Shown: positions 28,301-35,098 of the stretch, piece after piece
How positions within the stretch are numbered: the first letter of the stretch is position 1
Layout of the letters: each line of letters begins with the position of its first letter
Assembly: GCF_039535785.1 (NCBI RefSeq)
Contig: NZ_BAAAXV010000001.1
Coordinates: 1,984,001-2,048,000, forward strand
Direction: 5' to 3'
Length of the DNA: 64,000 bases
From: Nonomuraea helvata
Lineage (GTDB): Bacteria; Actinomycetota; Actinomycetes; Streptosporangiales; Streptosporangiaceae
Program-made: the position numbers and the translations under genes
Notes under the pieces: model-generated
The model's input: only the letters and a program-made list of their open reading frames with translations
What the model was told of the DNA's origin: nothing
The model's database searches: none

Positions 28301-28398
28301 TCTGTCGCGGCGTGCGCCGAGTCCGTCGCGGCGTGCGCGGAGACCGCGGGCACGAGGCATAACAGGGCGGCGGCCACCAGGGCTCGAAGGATGCGCAC
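25363..28398 (-). CDS. secreted GH10 endo-1,4-beta-xylanase with CBM4/9 and CBM9 modules
   Basis: 1011 aa from GTG 28398 (GGGAG upstream). Signal peptide VRILRALVAAALLCLVPAVS-AHA. Two CBM_4_9-type sandwiches at about 40-185 (DFEGGTTQGWGPRGD) and 195-335 (DFEDGTTQDWAPR). The GH10 barrel spans about 345-680, with acid/base Glu468 in WDVVNEVVDE, nucleophile Glu near 575 in ITELDVSIY, and the substrate-site TLAWHSQTPDW. CBM9-like modules follow, the last one clear (APVLDGIVDRAWSAAPEIRT ... VEIFVDPGNGKTKGYEDDDG). It cleaves xylan backbones outside the cell. A TGAAAGTTTCA dyad lies just upstream of the ribosome site. Confidence 0.95.
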   Translation of the reverse strand: MRILRALVAAALLCLVPAVSAHAATDSAHAATDLTSSKADFSYDFEGGTTQGWGPRGDGVSVTVTAEAAHGGTSSLLTTGRTATWHGASIDAPFVRGVGYTVTAYARLVSGQPSSAIALTVQRTPAGGDTTYERVAAATVTDGGWVRLTGTYQFTAESTGVQLYAESSDATGRFYLDDIVITPLGDPTREPISSDFEDGTTQDWAPRAAATLESSTAAAHAGSRALAVGGRSASWDGPALNVLGRMAKGDKYALSVWVRLGPDTASGRLGLSIERRSGGTPSYERVVSPKDMPAGEWVRLSGTYTLAYDVDFLSLYVESDSGTFPFYLDDFSMTYVQPKPIQTDIPALKDKVPFVMGSAFTRPDTLGVHGELLARHFNGVTPGNELKWDATEPREGEFTFADGDYLVDFATRHGMTIRGHTLAWHSQTPDWVFQNADKELLLKRLETHVRTLVTRYKGKIAAWDVVNEVVDENQPDGLRHSKWYEIAGLDFIRTAFRVAHEADPAAKLFINDYNTEFPRKREALYALVKRLKDEGVPIDGVGHQLHLNIEHPPASAVEATIERFATLGVDQQITELDVSIYTDFVSSYDTIPPELLVQQGYRYKELFDVFRRQAAKLSSVTVWGESDDVSWLRSWPIPRLNAPLPFDDELQAKPAYWGIVDPSRLAPSVRRLEAPAGTPKVDGGRDLEWDLLPDSPIARVGDVSAGFQARSSAKGLYLLAEVTDPTAGKDDRVTFTVDGTPYVVGRRGGLSGGATDGQSGSLSGGATGGQHGVPKAAVRRTTTGYRVEALVGMGTDVTVTVHDSSGEAVWNGKVTPTAAIKLTSAAHRAPVLDGIVDRAWSAAPEIRTGTWIQGTSGATAKVRSLWSGSTLYVLAQVSDPALSEESPNPWEQDSVEIFVDPGNGKTKGYEDDDGQYRVSFSGRVTVGGTFDAGGVKDHVKAATRAVPGGYVVEAAVDLPTITLAPGTLLGFDIQVNDATGAARTSAVTWNDSTGRSYLDTSHWGVLRLAQG

Positions 28399-28409
28399 GA
28401 TGCTCCCGC

Positions 28410-28420
28410 TGAAAGTTTCA
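28410..28420. promoter_or_regulatory. TGAAAGTTTCA operator-like dyad before the xylanase
   Basis: An 11-bp palindrome about a single central base, 11 bp upstream of the xylanase GTG. Its core GAAA-1-TTTC matches the CGAAA-n-TTTCG element reported near Streptomyces xylanase genes (recalled from the literature). It would overlap the transcript start or the ribosome site. Confidence 0.45.
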
Positions 28421-28590
28421 TGAAAGCGCCGATAAATAGCAGGCGGACTGTAGATGTGGCGCGCTCCAGCAGTCAAGATCGTCCACTATCTTAGAATCGA
28501 TTGTTGCTGCAATAGTGCAATGTCGCTGCAGGCCATTGACGGAGTGAGCCTGCCAAGTCAGCGTTTCGTACAACCGATTGCCGCACCCCC

Positions 28591-29237
28591 TCGGCGAGGT
28601 TGCAGCTCACCCCCGAACAGGCCGCCGCCTTCACCCCGGAGAGGTACCTGGCGGGCGGCGACGGCTGGAACCCGGTCCGCCGGCACCGCCCGACCCCGCG
28701 CGAGCCCAGCCGCGAGACGCTGCCACGCGACGACGGCTGGGCGTCGGCCACCACCGGCACCACCGGTGGTTCGGCCGCCCGCCCGCAGGACGTCCACGTC
28801 GTCGGCACCAGGGCCGAGCTGGTGGCGGCGCCCGGGAACCCGGCCGACAACACCCCGAGGATCGTGTACGTGAAAGGCGCGATAGACGCCCGCACCGGCC
28901 CTGACGGCACGCCGCTGACCTGCGACGACTACGCGGTGAACGGCTACAGCCTGGCCGCCGCGGCGTGGGCTTCGGCTCCAATGTCTACGCCGAGAGCAAC
29001 GCCTTCGACGGCATCGCCGCGGCGAAGGTGCTGTCGGTGTTCAAGGGCACCGCGATCACCGCGAAGAACAACCTGATGGACGGCGCACCGGCCGACCTGG
29101 TGGCCGCGTACAACGCCGCCAACGGGACGTCACTCGGCGCCGACGCCGGCTGGACGCCAACCCTGTTCACCCGCATCCACCCGCCCCAGGCGGTGCGCCT
29201 GCTCGTCGCGGGCGCGGGCGCCGGCCGCCTGCGCTGA
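28591..29237 (+). pseudogene. gutted pectate lyase (PL1-like) gene
   Basis: From about 28600 one frame encodes the family N-terminus (LTPEQAAAFTPERYLAGGDG ... VVGTRAELVAAPGNPADNTP, RIVYVKGAIDA). At about 28962 the sense moves to a second frame with the family C-terminus (VGFGSNVYAESNAFDGIAAA ... VFKGTAITAKNNLMDG ... GWTPTLFTRIHPP). The whole central parallel beta-helix, with calcium and catalytic residues, is missing, roughly 200 codons by comparison with full-length enzymes. The signal peptide is also gone. Not functional. Confidence 0.75.
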
Positions 29238-29267
29238 GGTGGCCGGCGGCGGACTGCTTACCAAGAA

Positions 29268-29312
29268 CCCGCAGAAAGCCATCGGCCTTCAGGCCGTGGA
29301 TGAATGCGGCCC
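29268..29312 (+). mobile_element. IS200/IS605-like right-end hairpin remnant 1
   Basis: The sequence GCAGAAAGCCATCGGCCTTC continues AGGCCGTGGATGAATGC and forms a short stem around a TTCA loop. It closely resembles the 3' end hairpin of tnpB-carrying IS200/IS605-family elements (family knowledge). No tnpB or tnpA gene is present upstream; the sequence there is the pectate lyase remnant. Confidence 0.4.
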
Positions 29313-29479
29313 CGCCAGGGGATGGCCCGCCGAAGGCGGGGCAGACCGGAGCGCACAGCGCGGACCCGGAACCTTGCCGAAATCACTTGCAGCAGTGACG
29401 TGGCCGGGTCTACAGTCGGTGACGGTCGAACAAGCGAGCGATAACCAAGCCGCGCGGAAGATCGCTTTTATGGAACAAG

Positions 29480-29640
29480 GCGGCCGGGCTGGTCGTCTCA
29501 GGACGTGGAGACTTCGGGGTTGCCCGGTCTGTGAAGCGTCAAGCACCCCGTTCCATAACCTATGGCGTCCAGCGCTGTGGGTTGCCGCCGCAGGCGGCAC
29601 GGGAATCCTCGTCCCTTCAGGGCGAGGTGCAGGTCAAGAA
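29480..29640 (+). mobile_element. IS200/IS605-like right end with omega-RNA-like region, no tnpB
   Basis: 29601-29640 reads GGGAATCCTCGTCCCTTCAG then GGCGAGG...GTCAAG. The hairpin is CCTCG(T)CCC-TTCA-GGGCGAGG (29607-29626). This is the form of the conserved right end of actinobacterial tnpB elements. The 120 bp before it contain further small stems and no coding frame, as expected for the omega-RNA part. The tnpB gene itself is absent. The end abuts the frameshifted hydrolase at 29634. Confidence 0.5.
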
Positions 29641-30495
29641 GCCCCGGTGTACGGCGCGATGGTCGTCGCGGTGAGCGCGGTCCCGAGGTAGCCGGCCAGG
29701 GAGTGAAAATTTCCCAGGCCGATGAACGCCTCGTCGTGGAGATCAACGGGGAAGCGATCGCCGAGCCGCTGGGGGACGGCGACGAGGTCTCCCGGGTCGG
29801 CCAGGTTGACCCACCTGGCCGTGCCCGGAGGCCGCGCGCCTTTCCCGCCGACCGGCCCGGGCTCGAGCACGTCGAAGACGGCTCCCGGCAGGCCGAGCGG
29901 CGAGCCGAGCGTGACCAGCAACTCCACCTCCAGGTCCGGATGAGCATGCAACGCCTCGTAGGTGACCACCGAGCCGAGCGAGTGTGCCAGGACCACCCGG
30001 GGCCGGTGCTCGCTGATCGCCTCGGCGACCTGCGCGCGAGCCTGCCGTCGCCGCTCTGGCGTGGCGAGATAGGCGTGCACCTCCCTGGCGAACGCCACCG
30101 CGATCCGGGCCAGCAGGCTCACCGGCACTCGGCGGCGCCGCGCCAGCCAGTCGAGTCCTTGCCGGACAGGCATGGTCACCGGACCCTGCGCATCCGCGGG
30201 GTCGGGCACGCCGGCCCCCCCGCAGCCACGCCCAGGCGAGCGACGCCTCCTCCGCCGACAGGGACTCCACCCGCTCGTCGTCGCCCGCCCCCTGCGCTTC
30301 CGCGGCGGCGAGCAGGTGAGCGTAGTAGGCCGCCCGTAGCTCGGGCACGGGAGAGGTGAAGCCGGCCGCCGCGAATCCCCTGGCGAGGTTGGGCTGCCAC
30401 TTCCCGGCCAGCGCCGCCGCCGCCTGCACCGGGTCGAGCCCGCGCTGCCGGTTGCCGATCCCGTGCACGGCAAGGACCGGTGACGTCACGTTCAT
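29634..30495 (-). pseudogene. lipase-like alpha/beta hydrolase, frameshifted in a G7 run
   Basis: From ATG 30495 the frame reads VTSPVLAVHGIGNRQRGLDP ... LSAEEASLAWAWLRG, then loses sense at a G7 run (minus strand, 30215-30221). The next frame continues GVPDPADAQGPVTMPVRQGL ... RVVLAHSLGSVVTYEALHAH ... VELLVTLGSPLGLPG ... YTGAS-stop. Removing one G gives a 286-aa protein with nucleophile Ser in AHSLGS and an N-terminal AVHGIG strand. The ATG overlaps the stop of the caspase-NACHT-WD40 gene (ATGA), so they are one unit. It could be a dead gene, a phase-variable gene or a sequencing error. Likely role if in frame: esterase or phospholipase effector. Confidence 0.7.
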
Positions 30496-33400
30496 CGAAT
30501 CTCACTTTCGCCGGGCAGGGAGAACAGGGCCAGCTCCGGCCCGAAGCTGACGACGAAACCGCGCGGATGCGGCAGCAGCCATCGCGCCGGGTACGGCACG
30601 ATCAGCGGCGGTCCGTCGGGTTCACCGGTGGCCGCATCCCACAGGCACACCCGATGTCCGCTGGTGGTGACCAGCCGCGCGCGACCGCCGGCCTCGGTCA
30701 CCACCGCCGATCCCACGGCCTCGTCGTGGGTCAGGTCCATGACCGGACGGCGATCGGACAGGTCCAGGACCCGCACCCTGTTGGCGGTGCAGATGAGCAT
30801 GTGAGCACGTCCGTCGATGTCGGCGAGCTCGCCGTGCGTGATCGGCCAGCCGCTCCCGGGAAGGGTCCAGACCACGCGGCCATCGGACAACCGGATCACC
30901 CGGAAGGTGTCGCCCGACGTCATGAGGGCGTGCGCCGTGCCGTCGATGCCGGCCGCCAGCAGCTGCCTGCACCGGGACAGGTCCCGGACCCACCGGGTGG
31001 AGGCGTTCACCAGGTTCCGCGCGTGCAACCAACGGCCGCTACCGACCACGGCGTGGGGCCGCCCATTGATCTCGGCCGCCATGACGCGGTGAACGGGCCT
31101 GGCGAACGCGAGGGTGTGCAGGAGCACCGCATCAGGGAGGCTCCATACGTGCACGAGGTGCTGCGGCCCGGGACAGGTGGTGAGCGCGTGCGCACGGCCC
31201 TGGAGGTCGGACACGGTGAGCACGCTCACGCGCCGGTCATGGCGGAGCCTCTGTACCTGGACACCGTCGGCCAGATCCCACACGCGCACCTCGTTGCCGC
31301 CCGAGGCGGTCAGTCCATAGGCGCGGCCGTCCACGGTGGCCACCACCGCCGAACCGATAGGCCGGTCGCTCCTCAACGTGCGCACGAGGATCCCGTTGGC
31401 CAGGTCCCACACCCGCGCGTCCCGGTCGCCGGCCGTGGTGAGGCCGTAAGGTCTTCCGCTCACCTGGGCCGCCGCGATCGTCCCCACGGGGGTTGAGTGA
31501 TGCCTGATCCCTCCGGCCACGTCCCAGACGCGGACGACGTGGTCGAGGTCGGCGGTGAGGGCCAAGGGCCGCTCGCCGTTCCAGGTGAACGCCGCCGCCT
31601 GGACGTTGCCGTGGTGGCCGGAGAAGGTGTGGTGCAGGCCGCTGCCGGTCAGATCCCACGCGTGCAGGCTCTTGCCGCTGACGGTGAGCGCATGAGGCCG
31701 CCGCAGGATCTCGGCCACATCTACCACCTCTGCCGGTCCCTTGTGGACGAGCTCGTGGTGGAGCACGCCCGTGTCGAGGTCCCAGACGGACACGACGTTC
31801 CTGCTGGTGGTGAAGGCGTGCGGGCGTCCGTCGAGCTCGAACGCCGTGATCTCGCGCACGGGGTCGAGGTGGTCGAGGGAGCGGCGGAGCGCGCCGTCGG
31901 TGAGGTCCCACACGCGTACGCCGTTCTCCGCGGTGGTGACGGCGTGGGGACGTTTGCCGATCTCCACGCCGGCCACCGCGCGCAGGCCGCGAAGATGGCG
32001 CAGGATCCGCCGCTCAGCCCCGTCGGTGAGATCCCACAGGCGCAGGCCGTCCTCGGCGTAGGTGAGCGCGTGCGGGCGCTGGTGCACGGTCAGCGGCTCC
32101 ACGTGCCGCACCGGTGCCCCGTGTCCCAGTTTGCAGCGGCGTACGCCCCCGGCGAGGTCCCAGACGTGCACGGTCTTCCCGGCGGTGATCAGGGCGTGCG
32201 GGCGGCCGTCGATCTCCGTCTCCCCGATCCCCTGAACCTGGGGGCCGTAGAGGGTGGCGTGGCGTTGCGTGCCGTCCGTCAGGTCCCAGAGCCGCACCTC
32301 CGTCCCCGCGGCGATCAAGGCATGGGGACCGCCCGGCATCTCTGCCACCCGGACGGCCTGCACCTGCTGCCCGCAGGTCAGAACATGTCGCTCCGTGCCT
32401 TGCTCCAGGTCCCAGAGCCACACCTGCCTGCCCTCGGCGGTCAGGACATGGACGCTGCCGCCGATCTCCGCCGTCGTCATCGCTCTGACGTGGTGGCGAC
32501 GGCTGAAGGCACGCCGCAGGGCAGGATGGATGTTCGCGTTCGTCGCCCATACCGGGCGTGCGGCGGGCGAGCCGCCCTCGGCCACGGCGTGGGCGAGCTC
32601 CGGATGGCGCCAGCGGACCGCGTCCAGCTCCAGCAGGCGGCGGCGGTCCTCGGGGGCCCGTCCGGGATGATGCTTGATCGAGGTGTCGAGGATTCGGGCG
32701 TGGAGCTTGGCCGTACGGTCGGTGGCGCGGTGCGCGTTGGCCGCCGACGTCACCGGGTCGGCGTGCACCAGGAAGCCGGGGTCGAGCAGCAGGGCGTTGA
32801 CGGCCTGCGGACCGGCCGCGGCGGCGTGCTCGACGAGATGGCGGCGCACGTACGGCGAAGCGAGGTCCCACAGCCGGCTCCTGCCGTCGGGCGCAAGGGG
32901 GACCGTGTCCCGCAGCCTGGTGAAGACCGCTTCGGCGAGGCTCCGGCCGGTGATCCCTTCGCCGGGCCGGTCCTTGCGCAGGTGCTCGACGACGGCGTGG
33001 TGGAAGAAGCGGTAGAGCTGGCGTCCGTCGGGGCCGGTGCTGGTGCGCAGGTAGAAGGTCGCCGCCGCGAGCGCGCGCCGCGTGTCGGACGACGTCCGCG
33101 CCAGGACGTGTGACCCGAGATCGCTGCCGGTGGCGAAAGTGGTGGCCACCGAGTGGAGGGCCTCGAGCGGCATGCCCTCGCCGCGTGCGAAGGCCACTGC
33201 CCGCAGCACCGGACGCAGCCATGGGTCCTGCTCGATGAGCGTTTCGAGGTGCAGGTCGAGCATGCCTGGCAGGTCGATGGGGAGGCGCTCGACGCTCGCA
33301 CGGGCATCCAGCGGGGCGCGCAGCCGAGTGAGGTAGTCGGCGAACAGCACGGCCAGGAGGAAACGGCCGTGATGGCGGGCGCGGGTGAGCCGATCGGCGA

Positions 33401-34982
33401 CCTGCCGTGCGACCTCGGCGACCGCGCCGGCCGGGCCGTGAGTCGCGAGCGGCCACAGCGCGTCCTCCAGGTAGCCGGCGAGGTCCACGGCGAGTTGCGG
33501 GGCGGGCACACGATCCAGGTCGATCAGCTCGCCGTCGCTTCTGAGGCGTTCCCGTAACGCGGGGAAGCCGCGCCAGGGGCGGGTGCCGATGAGCACCCGG
33601 CACAGCGGCCGCCCGTCGCGGGTCGCGGTGACGAGGGGCAGCACGACCTCGGTGACGATTTCCTCGGCGCGCAGGGCCTCGTCGAGGGCGTCGAGCACGA
33701 CGACAGCGCGCTGGGATCTGTCCCGCAGCCGCTCCAGCACCGCCTGAGTGGTCCATGGGCCGCCGGCAGGAGGATCGCCCAGGCGGAGTTGGCGGGCGAG
33801 GGAGGAGAGGATCTCGGCCTGGCCGCGCTCGCGGGTGTGGACCGCGGCCAGGAAGGGATGCACGTTCGGCCGCTCAGCGGGGAGGATGCGGCCTCGGATG
33901 GAGTCCGCGATGTCGTGGAGGTCCTGGTGCGCCAGGCAGAGCGTGACGCCCAGCAGAGCGGACTTGCCGGCGCCGGGCCCGCCCGTCACCACCAGGAGCG
34001 ACGGTTCGGCGCCTGCCGGGTCGTCCAGCCAGGCGTTGATCCGCAGGCGCTGTTCGCGACGGCCCGTGAAGCGGCACTGCGTCGCCGCCTGCGACGACGT
34101 GCCGGAGGCGCGGGAGAGGAAGTGCAGCGGGTCCAGACCCGGGGCCGCGTCGGCGGCGAACTGCCACAGCGCGCTGTCGCGCCGCCGCTGGAACTGGTCG
34201 GACAGGTTGTCGGCGTAGGCGGGATTGGGGAAGAACGGCGGCGGCTCGGCGGACGCCTCCAGCCGCGGCGTACGTACCACCGTCTGCCCGAAGCGCTGCT
34301 CGTCCTGCTCGGCGAGGCGGGCCAGCTCGCGGTCGATCTCCTCGGCGAGGGTCTCGACCGGGATGTACGCGAGCGCGGGCGAGACGTCCAGCAGGCCGTC
34401 GCGCAGGCGTTCCAGAACGGTCGTGGTCGCCTGGGTGAAATGCGCCTTGTACGCCTTCTCGTCCTCCGTGCACGCGGCAATGACCCAGGACCTCCTGTCG
34501 CGGGCCCGGATCCCTTGCACGAGCTGGTACACCGCCGCCCGCCCCGCCCCGCACACGTCCAGCAGGAACAGGGTGGGAGCGCCGTCCCGCGTGTTCTCCA
34601 CCTCGTCCAGCCACGCGTTCACGTAGACGGCGGTGCGAGGCAGAGAGCCTGGGTCGCTGTCGCGCGCCGCCAGATACAGGCTCGTGTCCGAGCTGCCGAG
34701 CACGCCGTGCCCGCTGAAGTGCACGATCAGCGCCTCGCCGGCTGCGCGCCCGCGCAGTTCCTGCCACGCCTCGTCCACTTCGGCCAGCGAAGGGTGCAGC
34801 AGCGGCGCGTCGCCGTGCACGCGCAGCCCCTGGAGGCGGGCCATTGCTCGCGCCAGGTCCGTCACAGCGGGGGCCACGCAGGCCAGCGACTCGAACCCCG
34901 TCTCCGCCGATCCCATGGGATCCCACTCGCCCTGCTCCACCACCCGGAACGAACCGGCCCCCACCACGAGCGCCCGTGTCAC
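30492..34982 (-). CDS. caspase-NACHT/STAND-WD40 repeat protein
   Basis: 1496 aa from GTG 34982 (GAGGAGG about 10 bp upstream). Residues 1-200 form a caspase-like (peptidase C14) domain with the dyad His92 in HFSGHGVLG and Cys144 in LFLLDVCGAGRA. Residues 305-600 form a NACHT/STAND ATPase with P-loop GGPGAGKS (334-341) and Walker B VVVLDALDEA (427-436). A helical linker follows. Residues about 830-1496 hold some fifteen WD40-like blades, most ending VWDLxxG. In this architecture the repeats sense a ligand, ATP drives oligomerisation and the protease is activated. It is coupled to a downstream lipase-like gene. Probable conflict/antiphage or cell-death signalling protein; the trigger is unknown. 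Confidence 0.93.
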   Translation of the reverse strand: MTRALVVGAGSFRVVEQGEWDPMGSAETGFESLACVAPAVTDLARAMARLQGLRVHGDAPLLHPSLAEVDEAWQELRGRAAGEALIVHFSGHGVLGSSDTSLYLAARDSDPGSLPRTAVYVNAWLDEVENTRDGAPTLFLLDVCGAGRAAVYQLVQGIRARDRRSWVIAACTEDEKAYKAHFTQATTTVLERLRDGLLDVSPALAYIPVETLAEEIDRELARLAEQDEQRFGQTVVRTPRLEASAEPPPFFPNPAYADNLSDQFQRRRDSALWQFAADAAPGLDPLHFLSRASGTSSQAATQCRFTGRREQRLRINAWLDDPAGAEPSLLVVTGGPGAGKSALLGVTLCLAHQDLHDIADSIRGRILPAERPNVHPFLAAVHTRERGQAEILSSLARQLRLGDPPAGGPWTTQAVLERLRDRSQRAVVVLDALDEALRAEEIVTEVVLPLVTATRDGRPLCRVLIGTRPWRGFPALRERLRSDGELIDLDRVPAPQLAVDLAGYLEDALWPLATHGPAGAVAEVARQVADRLTRARHHGRFLLAVLFADYLTRLRAPLDARASVERLPIDLPGMLDLHLETLIEQDPWLRPVLRAVAFARGEGMPLEALHSVATTFATGSDLGSHVLARTSSDTRRALAAATFYLRTSTGPDGRQLYRFFHHAVVEHLRKDRPGEGITGRSLAEAVFTRLRDTVPLAPDGRSRLWDLASPYVRRHLVEHAAAAGPQAVNALLLDPGFLVHADPVTSAANAHRATDRTAKLHARILDTSIKHHPGRAPEDRRRLLELDAVRWRHPELAHAVAEGGSPAARPVWATNANIHPALRRAFSRRHHVRAMTTAEIGGSVHVLTAEGRQVWLWDLEQGTERHVLTCGQQVQAVRVAEMPGGPHALIAAGTEVRLWDLTDGTQRHATLYGPQVQGIGETEIDGRPHALITAGKTVHVWDLAGGVRRCKLGHGAPVRHVEPLTVHQRPHALTYAEDGLRLWDLTDGAERRILRHLRGLRAVAGVEIGKRPHAVTTAENGVRVWDLTDGALRRSLDHLDPVREITAFELDGRPHAFTTSRNVVSVWDLDTGVLHHELVHKGPAEVVDVAEILRRPHALTVSGKSLHAWDLTGSGLHHTFSGHHGNVQAAAFTWNGERPLALTADLDHVVRVWDVAGGIRHHSTPVGTIAAAQVSGRPYGLTTAGDRDARVWDLANGILVRTLRSDRPIGSAVVATVDGRAYGLTASGGNEVRVWDLADGVQVQRLRHDRRVSVLTVSDLQGRAHALTTCPGPQHLVHVWSLPDAVLLHTLAFARPVHRVMAAEINGRPHAVVGSGRWLHARNLVNASTRWVRDLSRCRQLLAAGIDGTAHALMTSGDTFRVIRLSDGRVVWTLPGSGWPITHGELADIDGRAHMLICTANRVRVLDLSDRRPVMDLTHDEAVGSAVVTEAGGRARLVTTSGHRVCLWDAATGEPDGPPLIVPYPARWLLPHPRGFVVSFGPELALFSLPGESEIR

Positions 34983-35060
34983 CGTGCCCCGTCCTCCTCA
35001 TAGGTCTGGCCAGATAATCAAGCCTAGGAGAAGAACGCCGCGGTGTCCCATCAGAGACCC

Positions 35061-35091
35061 GAAGGGGCGGGTCCGCGCGACCCGCCCCTTC
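35061..35091 (-). terminator. terminator of the glycoside hydrolase operon
   Basis: GAAGGGGCGGGTC (35061-35073) pairs exactly with GACCCGCCCCTTC (35079-35091) across a 5-nt loop. It lies 8 bp past the stop at 35099 and also separates the operon from the caspase gene promoter. Confidence 0.85.
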
Positions 35092-35098
35092 GCATGTG

